Assembly (NCBI RefSeq): GCF_963555915.1
Contig: NZ_CAUVXL010000031.1
Span: forward strand, 10,283-74,282
Origin: Protofrankia sp963555915
GTDB lineage: Bacteria > Actinomycetota > Actinomycetes > Frankiales > Frankiaceae
Length of the DNA stretch: 64,000 bases
Direction: 5' to 3'
The notes below the pieces were generated by a model. It was not told where the DNA came from. It worked only from the letters and a program-made list of their open reading frames with translations, and did not search any database. Position 1 is the stretch's first letter, and each line of letters starts with the position of its first letter. Below are positions 14,902 to 23,892 of this stretch, piece by piece. The translations under genes were made by a program, and so were the position numbers.

Positions 14902-16362
14902 ATGGTCCTCGCCGGATCCGTAGATCTTGCTCGTGGCCAGACCGCTTTCAGCCTCGCGTTCCACATCTGCTTCGCGGTCTTCGGGGTGGGCCTGCCCTGG
15001 CTGCTGCTCTACACCGAGCACCGCTGGCTGCGTACGGGCGACGCCGTGTGGTATGCGCTCACCCGGACGTGGTCGCGGGCCTTTGCCGTTCTGTTCGCGG
15101 TCGGCGCGGTGTCGGGAACTGTGCTGTCGTTCGAGTTCGGCCTGCTGTGGCCGGCGTTCATGGCGCGTTATGGCGGAGCGCTCGGCCTGTCGTTCACCCT
15201 CGAGGGCTTCGCGTTCTTTACCGAAGCGGTGTTCATCGGCCTCTACCTCTACGGGTGGAACCGCCTGTCGCCACGGGCGCACTGGTGGACGATGGTCCCG
15301 ATCGCCGTCGCCGGCACCCTGTCCACCCTGTTCATCATCACCGCAAACGCGTGGATGAACGTCCCCCGAGGCGTGCGAGAGGTCGACGGCCGGGTAGTTT
15401 CCGCGGAGCCGCTCGCGCCCTTCACCACGCCGTCCGCACCACCGCAGGTGATTCACATGCTGCTCGCGGCACTGATGTGCACCGGCGGCGCGGTCGCCGG
15501 GGTGTACGCGGTTGGGATGCTGCGCGGTCGGCGGGACGCCTACCACCGCCGCGGGTTACGCGTCGGCCTGATCACGGTACTCGTGTGCGCCCCGTTGCAG
15601 CTCGTCGTCGGTGACTGGGCGGCGCGGGTGGTGGAGACCCAGCAGCCGGCGAAACTCGCCGCGATGGAGGCCCTGTACCGGAGCGGAGCGCATGCGCCGT
15701 TGACCCTCGGCGGCGTCTACGACGGCGTGACCGGGAAGGTCCGGTACGGGATCGAGATCCCGGACGCCCTGTCCATCATGACCGGATGGAGTCGGGAGCA
15801 CGTGGTGGCCGGCCTCGACGCACTCCCGCCGGCCGGGCGGCCGAACGCCCTGGTCGTCCACCTCGCATTCGACACGATGGTGGGGCTCGGGACGGCGATC
15901 ATCGCGCTGTCGGTAGCTGTGGCGGTGGCGGCGGTGGCGCTGGGACGACGGCGACATGCCCGCCGTCCGGTGCTCCCGCTCGGCCGGGGCTGGCTGCTCG
16001 CGGCGGCTGCCACCGGGCCGGCGTCCGTCATCGCGATGTTGGCTGGCTGGGAGGTGACCGAGGGTGGTCGCCAGCCCTGGATCGTCTACGGCCGCATGCG
16101 GGTGTCGGACGCGGTGACGGCGAGCCCCGGCGTCGGCTGGGCGTTCGCCGGGACGCTCGTCCTCTACCTTGGCCTGTCGACGGCGCTGGTACTCATCCTG
16201 CGTCGGATGGCCACCGGCGGACCGGCTGGCGGGATCCCTCCTGAGGTTGCTGCCGGCCCTGCGACCGAGCGCGTGGCTGACCCCGTGACTGACCCTGTGA
16301 CTGACCCCGTGGAGACGGCGCGAGGGAGACCCCCGGTGCGGCGCAACGGGGTGGCCCGATGA
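14902..16362 (+). CDS. cydA: Cytochrome bd ubiquinol/menaquinol oxidase subunit I
   Basis: The protein has 486 residues, with AGGAGGAGG before the ATG. It is a polytopic membrane protein with typical CydA landmarks: GQTAFSLAFHICFAVFGVG (helix 1, haem-ligand His), a FEFGLLWPAFMARYGGALG segment, LEGFAFFTEAVF with the conserved acidic residues, and GGRQPWIVYGRMRVSDAV (the GRQPW element). The Q-loop is short. It is the high-affinity quinol oxidase for low oxygen or nitrosative stress. The C-terminal tail has the repeated DPVTDPVTDPV. It overlaps cydB (ATGA). The paired palindromes upstream probably control the operon. Confidence 0.97.
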   Translation: MVLAGSVDLARGQTAFSLAFHICFAVFGVGLPWLLLYTEHRWLRTGDAVWYALTRTWSRAFAVLFAVGAVSGTVLSFEFGLLWPAFMARYGGALGLSFTLEGFAFFTEAVFIGLYLYGWNRLSPRAHWWTMVPIAVAGTLSTLFIITANAWMNVPRGVREVDGRVVSAEPLAPFTTPSAPPQVIHMLLAALMCTGGAVAGVYAVGMLRGRRDAYHRRGLRVGLITVLVCAPLQLVVGDWAARVVETQQPAKLAAMEALYRSGAHAPLTLGGVYDGVTGKVRYGIEIPDALSIMTGWSREHVVAGLDALPPAGRPNALVVHLAFDTMVGLGTAIIALSVAVAVAAVALGRRRHARRPVLPLGRGWLLAAAATGPASVIAMLAGWEVTEGGRQPWIVYGRMRVSDAVTASPGVGWAFAGTLVLYLGLSTALVLILRRMATGGPAGGIPPEVAAGPATERVADPVTDPVTDPVETARGRPPVRRNGVAR

Positions 16363-17366
16363 CCGCCGCCGACCTGCTGCTGATGGTCATGGTCGGCGGA
16401 CTGACCGCGTATGCGCTGCTGGGCGGCGCCGACTTCGGCGGCGGTGTCTGGGACCTGCTCGCCCGGGGCCCGCACGCGGGCGACCAACGAGCGTTGATCT
16501 CCGGTGCGCTGGGTCCGGTGTGGGAGGCCAACCATGTCTGGCTGATCTTCGTGATCGTGGCGATGTTCTCCGGGTTTCCAGCCGCGTTCGGCGTGATCGG
16601 CAGCACCCTGGAGCTGCCGATGGCGCTGGCCCTGGTGGGCATCGTGCTGCGCGGCGCGGCCTATGTCTACCGCGCCTACGGCGCCGGCGCGGCCGGCCCC
16701 GACCACTGGTGGGGGCACGTGTTCGCGGTGGCGTCCACGGTCACGCCGTTCATGCTGGGCGTGTGCGGGGCCGCCATGGCCAGCGGGAATGCTCGCACGG
16801 ACGATGCCACCGCTCCGCTGACCAGCGTATTCGGGCTGGTGGCCGGGGGGTTCGCGGTCACCGTGACGGCCTTCCTCGCCGCGGTGTACCTGTGTCGGGA
16901 CGCATCCCGGCGAGCTGGGACCGAGCATCTCGTTGACGGCTTGCGGCGCCGGGCGCTCGGCAGCGCGGTCGTCGCGGGCACACTGGCCTGCGTGTTGCTG
17001 CCGTTGCTGTGGCGGGACGCGCCCGTGGTGGCGCAGCGGTTCGCCACCCGCGGGGTCCCTTTTGTCATGGCGTCGGCCTGCGGCGGGGTCGGCGCTCTCG
17101 TACTGGTCTGGCGGCGTCATTTCACCGCGGCGCGGCTCGCAGCCGGCCTTGCGGTGGCGGGCGTGCTGTGGGGCTGGGCCGCCGCCCAGTACCCGGACCT
17201 GGTGGTCGGGCAGGTCAGCGCAGTCGCGGCCGCGGCGCCCACCGAGAACGTGCGGGCTGTGCTGATCGCGATCGGAGCCGGCGTAGCCGTGTTGATCCCG
17301 GCGTTGGTGTTGCTGTTCAAGGTCTTCGCCGACCCGGAACCCGCAGCTGGTGACCTGAACCGTTAG
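16359..17366 (+). CDS. cydB: Cytochrome bd oxidase subunit II
   Basis: The protein has 335 residues and is polytopic. CydB hallmarks are present: LLGGADFGGGVWDLLARG near the N-terminus, GALGPVWEANHVWLIFVIV, and FSGFPAAFGVIGSTLELPM. The start overlaps the cydA stop by 4 nt (ATGA), giving coupled synthesis of the two subunits. No cydCD maturation transporter follows in this window; the next gene is a CPBP protease. Confidence 0.96.
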   Translation: MTAADLLLMVMVGGLTAYALLGGADFGGGVWDLLARGPHAGDQRALISGALGPVWEANHVWLIFVIVAMFSGFPAAFGVIGSTLELPMALALVGIVLRGAAYVYRAYGAGAAGPDHWWGHVFAVASTVTPFMLGVCGAAMASGNARTDDATAPLTSVFGLVAGGFAVTVTAFLAAVYLCRDASRRAGTEHLVDGLRRRALGSAVVAGTLACVLLPLLWRDAPVVAQRFATRGVPFVMASACGGVGALVLVWRRHFTAARLAAGLAVAGVLWGWAAAQYPDLVVGQVSAVAAAAPTENVRAVLIAIGAGVAVLIPALVLLFKVFADPEPAAGDLNR

Positions 17367-17458
17367 GGCGGGTGTGCGGGTGGGCAGCGTGCGGGCGTAC
17401 ACCGTGCGGGCCTGCACCGTCTGGACGGCTGGGTCGCCTGGGTGGTTACGGTCACCAG

Positions 17459-18316
17459 ATGAGTGTGCGTGGGGATGACCGGGGCACCGCATCGGTTGAC
17501 GTCGACCGGTCAGATGCCGGCACCGGCACCGGCACCGGCGGCCTGGACGGTGTCGACCGGCCGCTGTCCCGGCGGTTGCTCGTCGCCGAGGTGTGGCTCG
17601 TCTTCGGCGTCTCGCTGGGAGCATCCGCGCTGTGGGCCGCCGTCCGCTATATCGGCGATCTGACCGCGCCCGGACCGCTGCGCAGCCAGGTTGCCGAGCT
17701 GAACTCGTCGGCGGCGCCGGGACGTCCGTGGCTCGACCTTGCGCTGCAGCTGGTCGGTGTCGCGACCGCGTTGGTGCCCGCGCTGCTGGCGTTGTACCTG
17801 CTTGTGCGCGACGGCGGTGGCCCGTCCGCCATCGGGTTCGATCGCCGCGAACCCATCCGTGACATCTGTTTCGGTGCCGGCCTGGCCGCCCTGGTAGGTG
17901 GCGCCGGCCTCGGGCTGTACCTGCTTGCCTGGCACTCCGGCGCGAACCTGACGGTGGTCCCCACGAGTCTGCCGGACGTGTGGTGGCGCATTCCCGTCCT
18001 GCTGCTGTCGGCGGTGGAGAACGCGGTGCTTGAGGAGGTCGTCGTGGTCGGCTACCTGTTGACCCGGCTGCGCCAGGTTGGCTGCAACGACCGGAGCGCG
18101 CTGGCAACGAGCGCGATCCTGCGCGGTTCGTACCACCTCTACCAGGGGCTCGGGGGCTTCGTCGCCAATTTGATCATGGGTCTGCTGTTCGGCCGGATCT
18201 ACCAGCGCTGGGGACGGATCGGCCCGCTTGTGGTGGCTCACTCCTTGATCGATTCTGTCGCGTTTGTCGGCTATGCAACGTTGGCCGGTCGGGTCTCCTG
18301 GCTTCCTACACCGTGA
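17459..18316 (+). CDS. CPBP-family intramembrane metalloprotease
   Basis: The protein has 285 residues from the ATG at 17459. About 40 hydrophilic residues rich in Gly/Asp/Thr are followed by six or more membrane helices. Core motifs: EEVVVVGYLL (EE pair; the usual Arg of EExxxR is absent), SYHLYQGLGGF (His of motif 2), and HSLIDSVAFVG (motif 3). CPBP proteins process CAAX-like or bacteriocin-related substrates, and the substrate is unknown here. The missing Arg is seen in other actinobacterial members, so activity is not excluded. It lies 92 nt downstream of cydB. Confidence 0.82.
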   Translation: MSVRGDDRGTASVDVDRSDAGTGTGTGGLDGVDRPLSRRLLVAEVWLVFGVSLGASALWAAVRYIGDLTAPGPLRSQVAELNSSAAPGRPWLDLALQLVGVATALVPALLALYLLVRDGGGPSAIGFDRREPIRDICFGAGLAALVGGAGLGLYLLAWHSGANLTVVPTSLPDVWWRIPVLLLSAVENAVLEEVVVVGYLLTRLRQVGCNDRSALATSAILRGSYHLYQGLGGFVANLIMGLLFGRIYQRWGRIGPLVVAHSLIDSVAFVGYATLAGRVSWLPTP

Positions 18317-18475
18317 GTCGCGCTCAGCGCCGGCATGAGGGCCACGGGATGGTTAACATACGTTGAACAATAATGGTCTTTTAGTTGCCTGATGGGTTGC
18401 GGGCGTCGGAAGGTGACAGAGCGGAGCACGCGCCAGGTGATGGCGATCCGGTCGGATGTGATGAGAGGGGACGGC

Positions 18476-20554
18476 ATGGGCGGTGAACTGAGGGAAGTCG
18501 AACGCAAGTTCGTGGTCGAGCCGGTCTTTGTGCTTCCCGCGTTGGACCAATTGCAAGGCGTCACCACTGTTACCGAACCGGAAACGGTCACCCTGGAGGC
18601 GATCTATTACGACTCCGACGACTTTCGGCTGGCCAATAACAAGATCACATTTCGACGGCGTACCGGCGGGTACGACGACGGTTGGCACCTGAAGCTGCCG
18701 ATCAAAGTCGGTGAGCGGGACGAGATCCAACGTCCGCTCGAGCCGGCCCCGGATATCGTGAATACGGCTGATGGCGCAAAAGGGGCGAATATCGCTGAGG
18801 CTGCCAAGGAGCCGGTCGGNNNNNNNNNNNNNNNNNNNNNNNNNNNNNNNNNNNNNNNNNNNNNNNNNNNNNNNNNNNNNNNNNNNNNNNNNNNNNNNNN
18901 NNNNNNNNNNNNNNNNNNNNNNNNNNNNNNNNNNNNNNNNNNNNNNNNNNNNNNNNNNNNNNNNNNNNNNNNNNNNNNNNNNNNNNNNNNNNNNNNNNNN
19001 NNNNNNNNNNNNNNNNNNNNNNNNNNNNNNNNNNNNNNNNNNNNNNNNNNNNNNNNNNNNNNNNNNNNNNNNNNNNNNNNNNNNNNNNNNNNNNNNNNNN
19101 NNNNNNNNNNNNNNNNNNNNNNNNNNNNNNNNNNNNNNNNNNNNNNNNNNNNNNNNNNNNNNNNNNNNNNNNNNNNNNNNNNNNNNNNNNNNNNNNNNNN
19201 NNNNNNNNTGATTGATCCAGTACCGGAAGTGTCTGCCGCTGCTTCCGCCGCCGCTGGTCCAGACAATGGTTGGGCGAACCGCACTCCGCCCGACGAGCTG
19301 GTTGACCTGGTGCGTGTCCACCTGCGCGGCGCACCGCTTCGACCGGTTGCGCGGCTGGTCACGACCCGCACCGCCATCCGCCTTCGCAACGCCGCCGGCG
19401 CTGATCTCGCGGAGGTCGTCGACGATCACGTCAGTGCCCAGACCCTTGGCGGGAACACCGTGCGCGAGCGGCGCAGCCAGTGGCGCGAGATCGAGGTCGA
19501 ACGTGTCGGCGCCGGTGAGAACAGCCTGCTGGACACGGTCGGCGCGACCCTGACCGCGGCCGGTGCATCCCAAGCCCCGGACGCGTCAAAGCTGGCGCGG
19601 GTGCTCGGGCCGGCACTGGCGAACCAGCGGCACTCCGACGCGACGGCGCCCCGGGCCAGGCCAAGGTTGAAGTCGCCAGCCGGTGAGGTTGTCCGGGCCT
19701 ACCTTGCAGCCCAGGTGGAGGCCTTGCTCGCCGCCGATCCACGGGTTCGCCTGGATGCCCCCGATGCCGTACACAAGATGCGGGTGGCGACCCGTCGGTT
19801 CCGCAGCACGCTGCGTACCTTCGCGCCGATGTTCGACCCGGCGACCACCAGCCACCTGGACGGTGAGCTGCGCGATCTGGCCGGTGCGCTGTCCGCGGCC
19901 CGCGACTGCGAGGTGATGGTCGAGTACTTCGACGGGCGGATGGCCGCCCTGCCCGCCGAGCTGGTGCGTGGCCCGGTCGGCGAGGCGATCGACAGCCAGC
20001 TGCTCGCAGGCCAGGCCGAGGCTCGCACCGAGACCGTGGCGATGCTGCGCAGCGAGCGGTACCTGACACTCGTTGCTGATCTGCGGGCGGTGGTCGCCGG
20101 ACCGCTGCGTGGCCCGGCGACGCAGCCCGCGCGCACCGCCGTCCCGAAGCTGATCGGACGCGCGGACCATCGGCTGACCCGCAAGGTCGAGGCCGCGCTG
20201 GCCACTGCGTCCGGCCACGAGCGGGACCTCCAGCTGCACAGTGCCCGCAAGCAGGCGAAGCGCCTGCGGTACGCGGCCGAGACGGCCGCACCGGTATTCG
20301 GCTCTGACGCGGTGGCGTTCGCCAGGTTGTCCGAGCAGATTCAGGAACTGCTCGGCACGCATCAGGATGCGATCGTCGCCCAGGGGCTGCTTCGTGCCTG
20401 GGGCACCGCGGCCGCGGATACCGGTGAGCCGACCGCGTTCACCCTCGGGCTGTTGCTGGGTCTGGAGGAATGCCGGGCGCGTACCGCGGAGCGGGATTTC
20501 ATCGACTTCTGGCCGGAGGCATCCCGGCCCCGTCACCGTCGCTGGTTGCGCTAA
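18476..20554 (+). CDS. CYTH-CHAD domain protein (interrupted by sequence gap)
   Basis: The start at 18476 is preceded by GAGAGGGG. The N-terminal CYTH domain shows the EVERKF (ExExK) metal-triphosphate motif, YYDSDDFRLA and FRRRTGGYDDGWHLKLP. After 389 N the CYTH C-terminal part resumes (TRTAIRLRNAAGADLAEVVDDH, WREIEVE), followed by a CHAD helical domain from about residue 400 (VHKMRVATRRFRSTLRTFAP, RDCEVMVEY, HSARKQAKRLRYAAE). CYTH domains hydrolyse inorganic triphosphate and related compounds. CHAD domains are basic helical bundles that bind polyphosphate, so a polyphosphate-linked role is likely. Both sides of the gap are in one frame at the stated gap length. Confidence 0.9.
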   Translation: MGGELREVERKFVVEPVFVLPALDQLQGVTTVTEPETVTLEAIYYDSDDFRLANNKITFRRRTGGYDDGWHLKLPIKVGERDEIQRPLEPAPDIVNTADGAKGANIAEAAKEPVXXXXXXXXXXXXXXXXXXXXXXXXXXXXXXXXXXXXXXXXXXXXXXXXXXXXXXXXXXXXXXXXXXXXXXXXXXXXXXXXXXXXXXXXXXXXXXXXXXXXXXXXXXXXXXXXXXXXXXXXXXXXXXXXXXXIDPVPEVSAAASAAAGPDNGWANRTPPDELVDLVRVHLRGAPLRPVARLVTTRTAIRLRNAAGADLAEVVDDHVSAQTLGGNTVRERRSQWREIEVERVGAGENSLLDTVGATLTAAGASQAPDASKLARVLGPALANQRHSDATAPRARPRLKSPAGEVVRAYLAAQVEALLAADPRVRLDAPDAVHKMRVATRRFRSTLRTFAPMFDPATTSHLDGELRDLAGALSAARDCEVMVEYFDGRMAALPAELVRGPVGEAIDSQLLAGQAEARTETVAMLRSERYLTLVADLRAVVAGPLRGPATQPARTAVPKLIGRADHRLTRKVEAALATASGHERDLQLHSARKQAKRLRYAAETAAPVFGSDAVAFARLSEQIQELLGTHQDAIVAQGLLRAWGTAAADTGEPTAFTLGLLLGLEECRARTAERDFIDFWPEASRPRHRRWLR
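18820..19208. other. Assembly gap (389 N)
   Basis: A run of 389 undetermined bases lies inside the CYTH-CHAD gene. The reading frames on both sides agree if the length is kept, so the estimate may be close to true. Confidence 0.99.
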
Positions 20555-20560
20555 GAGCGC

Positions 20561-20644
20561 CCGGTTATTGGTCACCGGTTGTTGGTCGCCGGTTGTTGGT
20601 CGCCGGTTATTGGTCGCCGGTTATTGGTCACCGGTTATTGGTCG
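20561..20644. repeat. Six tandem 14-bp repeats at convergent gene ends
   Basis: Six consecutive copies of CCGGTTrTTGGTCr (r is A or G) lie between the stop of the CYTH-CHAD gene (20554) and the stop of the XRE regulator on the other strand (20635-20637), which is inside the last copy. On the minus strand each unit contains TAA or CAA plus GACC; a period of 14 shifts the frame by two at each step. Confidence 0.95.
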
Positions 20645-21573
20645 TAGAAGCCGCGTGACCGGTCGTTGCCGACCCAGCGCGCCGGCAGCTCCAGCAGCTG
20701 TCGGATCCGGTCCCGGTCTGGCTGGCTGACCGGGGTCTGCAGCAGGATGGTTGAGTCCGGGTCATCCATCGGGCGCAACGACGAGAGCACCAGGCGGATG
20801 TCGCCGACGGTCGCGGTGCTGACCGTGACCGTCCGGCTGGTGAACTCATGCGCCGTCCGGCTTTCCCACCAATGGCGCAGCTCAGGTTTGTCGGCCTCGA
20901 GCAGTGCGAATATCTCCCGGGTGCGTTCGTCGGTCCGGTCGTCGCGGGGATTGCGATCGGCGTGGTTCCGAAACTGCGCGAGCACGGCCTTTGTCACGGA
21001 CTCCCAGTCATTCAGCGTGCTGCTGAGCAAACGGCTGGTGACCATCAGATATATGAGGTTTCGGCGCCGGTCGTCGACGAGGGCAGGGTCCGTCCACAGC
21101 GCGGCGTAGGCGTCGTTCCACCCGGTGATGTCAAACCTGTGGTCCAGCAGCAGCGCGGGGCTCGTCGCCCAACTGTCCAGGACGGGTTGGAGCAGCCGTG
21201 CCGTACCACGGAGTCGATCATGGAGGTGTCGGCGCGCCACCGGTGGCACGTGCAGACCCGCGAGCGCCAGGACGTGTCGTCGGGCCCCGTCGTCCAGCCG
21301 CAGCGTGCGTGCCACGGCTTCGACAACCTGCGGGGAAACCGGTACCCGTCCCTGCTCGAGCCAGGTGTACCAGGCGAGCCCCAGGCCAGACAGCTGCGCC
21401 ACTTCCTCCCGCAGGAGGCCGGGCGTCCGCTCGCGGTGGGCCTGTATGAATTTGCCGAGCTCCCGTTGCTGGGCATCCCGCTGGACGTTGCTGTTCGCCG
21501 CGCTGTTCGCCGCGCTGTTCGCCGCGCTGTTCGCCGCGCTGTTCGCCGCGCTGTTCGCCGCGCTGTCTGTCAT
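20635..21573 (-). CDS. XRE/MmyB-family transcriptional regulator with repeat-extended N-terminus
   Basis: The protein has 312 residues from the ATG at 21573, with AGGACGG upstream; a TTG at 21579 is also open. Residues about 5-28 are six repeats of the tetrapeptide ANSA/SAAN encoded by a perfect 12-bp tandem array. An XRE helix-turn-helix follows at about 35-95 (LGKFIQAHRERTPG, LSGLGLAWYTWLEQGR), then the MmyB-like ligand domain at about 110-290 (LLDHRFDITGWNDAYAALW, RNLIYLM, HEFTSRTVTVSTATVGDIRL). This is a common actinobacterial regulator family with unknown ligand. The last residues and stop are encoded by a 14-bp tandem array. Confidence 0.9.
   Translation of the reverse strand: MTDSAANSAANSAANSAANSAANSAANSNVQRDAQQRELGKFIQAHRERTPGLLREEVAQLSGLGLAWYTWLEQGRVPVSPQVVEAVARTLRLDDGARRHVLALAGLHVPPVARRHLHDRLRGTARLLQPVLDSWATSPALLLDHRFDITGWNDAYAALWTDPALVDDRRRNLIYLMVTSRLLSSTLNDWESVTKAVLAQFRNHADRNPRDDRTDERTREIFALLEADKPELRHWWESRTAHEFTSRTVTVSTATVGDIRLVLSSLRPMDDPDSTILLQTPVSQPDRDRIRQLLELPARWVGNDRSRGFYDQ
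21493..21564 (-). repeat. Six perfect 12-bp repeats coding for the XRE protein N-terminus
   Basis: Six identical copies of GTTCGCCGCGCT (plus strand) occur in phase with the coding frame, giving a flexible Ala/Asn/Ser tail. Because the unit is a multiple of three, copy-number change would alter tail length without a frameshift. Confidence 0.97.
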
Positions 21574-21943
21574 GGTCAACCGTCCTGTGGGTTATCGCCC
21601 GGACACCGGCAGCTGGGACATGGGTGGAGGTGTCCGGACAGGGCGGTGATCACCTGTCCGGCGAAGATTCAGATGCCGTTGACCAGGCAACTGACCTTTG
21701 TGGGACACCTGTCGATGTTGACATTATCGGGGTCACCACCCACCGGGATCCCGCCCAGTGCGACCTTGCCCTCCCCGGGCGGCTGGCTGCCCGACCTGCG
21801 AGGCCACGGTCGGGACGCCGTGGCACGCCGCGGCACGCCGTCCTTACACAGTTCTGACGACTTTCGGACGGAAGGCACACGAGCCACCGAAAGAGTGGTC
21901 GATGTCGCGGACCATGGTGGCCGCGCTCGACGGAGGTGACGGC

Positions 21944-22414
21944 ATGAGGATGTCAGTGGCAACGAAGCTGGCCGCGGTGGCGGGCGCCGTGGTGGTAGCG
22001 GCCGGCGGGGTCGCGACCGCAGCGCTGGCCGACTCGGGCGGGTCCGCCACGCCGACGGCCAGTACCACGGCGGCCAGCACCGACCCCCACCCGGATGCGT
22101 TGCCCAAGGGCATGGGCCGCGCCTGGCTCGCCGAAAAGGGCGTGCACGGGGAGTTCGTGGCGCGCACGGCGAACGGCTTCAAGACGTTCGCCGTTCAGCA
22201 GGGGACGGTGACGGCTGTGTCCAGCTCGTCGCTGACCGTCCGCAGCGATGACGGGTACATCGGTTCCTACTCGATTACGGATAACACGGTTGTCCGCCAG
22301 GGTAAGGATAAAACGGAGATTTCAGCGGTGAAGGTCGGAGCGAAGGTCAGGGTCGGCGCTCGCGTCGACGGCCAGAGCAAGACGGCACTCCGGGTGACTA
22401 TGCCCGTCAGCTGA
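21944..22414 (+). CDS. Secreted DUF5666-like protein
   Basis: The protein has 156 residues from the ATG at 21944, with GGAGG 7 nt upstream; in-frame ATGs at 21902 and 21914 are less well placed. A signal peptide or N-terminal anchor (VATKLAAVAGAVVVAAGGVATAALA) and a Thr/Ser-rich linker precede a small beta-barrel-like domain, about residues 70-156 (FAVQQGTVTAVSSSSLTVRS, SYSITDNTVVRQG, VKVGAKVRV), as in DUF5666 proteins. It is extracytoplasmic with unknown role. It converges on a two-component system whose sensor is membrane-bound. The 3' end lies in a 16-bp duplication. Confidence 0.75.
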   Translation: MRMSVATKLAAVAGAVVVAAGGVATAALADSGGSATPTASTTAASTDPHPDALPKGMGRAWLAEKGVHGEFVARTANGFKTFAVQQGTVTAVSSSSLTVRSDDGYIGSYSITDNTVVRQGKDKTEISAVKVGAKVRVGARVDGQSKTALRVTMPVS

Positions 22415-22430
22415 TATGCCCGTCAGCTGA
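22399..22430. repeat. 16-bp direct duplication spanning both convergent stops
   Basis: TATGCCCGTCAGCTGA occurs twice in tandem (22399-22414, 22415-22430). Copy 1 contains the stop of the DUF5666 gene (plus strand) and copy 2 contains the stop of the histidine kinase (minus strand). Confidence 0.95.
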
Positions 22431-23892
22431 GTCGCCGGTCGGCCCTGGGCGCGCGAATGCTCGTCGTCGGCAGCCGGATGGCGAACGCCGCTCCGCCCTC
22501 GGCGGCCACACCGGCCTCGGCGTGGCCGCCGAGTCGTGCCGCGAGGCTGGCGACCAGGGCCAGGCCAAGGCCGGTGGAAACCGGGCGGATACCCCGGTAG
22601 CGCTCGTAGAGCACGGACCGGTCGAAGGCGACGGCGAGATCCTCGGGCGTGAGGCCGGGCCCGCCGTCGCGGACCTCTATGACAATGTGCGCACCTTCCT
22701 TGCGGAGGGCGAAAACGATCGGTGCGCCGGCTGGTACGACCCGTAGCGCGTTCTCGGCCAGACCGTCGATGATCTGCCGGCACCGGGCCGCGTCGGTTAC
22801 GGCATCGAGCGGCCCGCTCGGGATCTCCATCCGCAGCTCGACCCCTTCGGCCGCGCACCGCCGCTCCCAGACCTGCGCGGCGGCGCTGACGACCGCGCTC
22901 AGGTCGACGGCGTCCAGATCGATGCGGAAGTCATCGGCACCCAGGCGGGCCAGATCGAGAAGGTCGCGAACCAGGCGGTCGAGCCGCAGGGCCTCGGCGA
23001 GCAGCACGCGGCCGGTCGCCGCCACCGAGTCAGCCGGCGTGACCTCATCCACCAGGGCCTCGGCAAAGCCGCGGATCGCGGTCAACGGTGTGCGCAGCTC
23101 GTGCGAAACGGAAAGCAGGAATTCACGCTGCCGTTCCTCACTGATCGCCAGGGCGGCGATGAGGTGGTTGAGGGCCTCGCCCACGTCGGCTATCTCCGCA
23201 GGCCCGTAAACCTCGACCCGGACGTCGCGGCGGCCAGCCGCCAGTTCGTGCGCCGCGCCGGCCATGGCCCGCAGGGGACGCGCGAGCCGGCGGGCGAGCA
23301 GTAGGCCCATCGCGGTCGCGGCGCACAGTGCGACAACGAGCGCGATCGCGAGCCGGCGCGAGACGGGTACGCTGAGTTCCCGACCCTGGGATGCCGGTTG
23401 CACCAGGGCTACCGCGCCCCCGTCGGTCAATGGTCGGGCGGCGATGTTCACCCGGCGTCCCGTGACCGTGGCGGCCCGTCCGACCGGATCACCGGCGCTC
23501 AGTCTGGCCAGGACCTCGCCCGACAACTCGGCCCGCCCGGCGCCACGCGGTCCCCAGCTTGAGGTCACGACTCCGTCGCCGTCGAGGCGGATGACGGTGA
23601 TCTGCTGGGCCACAAGCATCCGGCCCACGCCCGGCCTGAACTCGACGGTCTTCGCCGGGCGATCGTAGAACTGCGCGACGAGGTCAGCCTGTCGTCCCAA
23701 CGCCCGCCGGGCCTGGTCGTCGGCGGCTCCGCCGATCAACCTCAGGAAGATCACTCCCGTGAGGACGACCGTGAGCGTGGCTACGGCGGTGGCCAGCAGG
23801 GCCGCTCGCAGCGCAAGTCCGCTGCGGGGCCGGGGCCGGGGCCGGGGCCGAAGCCTGGTGCGGGGCTCAGGCGTCGGCGGTATAACCGACAC
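22423..23892 (-). CDS. Two-component sensor histidine kinase
   Basis: The protein has 489 residues from the GTG at 23892, which overlaps the response-regulator end by 26 nt; the longer open frame upstream is only antisense to the regulator's reading frame. An Arg-Pro run (RLRPRPRPRPR) is followed by TM1 (LLATAVATLTVVLTGVIFL), an extracellular sensor of about 130 residues, TM2 (LAIALVVALCAATAMGLLLA), HAMP, HisKA with SHELRTPLTAIRGF (phospho-His about 264), and HATPase with N (GLAENALRV), DGGPGL and GLGLALV boxes. It phosphorylates the adjacent OmpR-type regulator. The signal is unknown. Confidence 0.93.
   Translation of the reverse strand: MSVIPPTPEPRTRLRPRPRPRPRSGLALRAALLATAVATLTVVLTGVIFLRLIGGAADDQARRALGRQADLVAQFYDRPAKTVEFRPGVGRMLVAQQITVIRLDGDGVVTSSWGPRGAGRAELSGEVLARLSAGDPVGRAATVTGRRVNIAARPLTDGGAVALVQPASQGRELSVPVSRRLAIALVVALCAATAMGLLLARRLARPLRAMAGAAHELAAGRRDVRVEVYGPAEIADVGEALNHLIAALAISEERQREFLLSVSHELRTPLTAIRGFAEALVDEVTPADSVAATGRVLLAEALRLDRLVRDLLDLARLGADDFRIDLDAVDLSAVVSAAAQVWERRCAAEGVELRMEIPSGPLDAVTDAARCRQIIDGLAENALRVVPAGAPIVFALRKEGAHIVIEVRDGGPGLTPEDLAVAFDRSVLYERYRGIRPVSTGLGLALVASLAARLGGHAEAGVAAEGGAAFAIRLPTTSIRAPRADRRLS

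Noticed and set aside
17367..17458. GTGCGGGC-like short repeats after cydB
   Set aside because: Too few and too irregular to call a tandem array.
16164..18107. 647-codon minus-strand open frame opposite cydB and the CPBP gene
   Set aside because: Shadow of convincing coding genes on the plus strand; composition Arg/Gly/His-rich without any motif.
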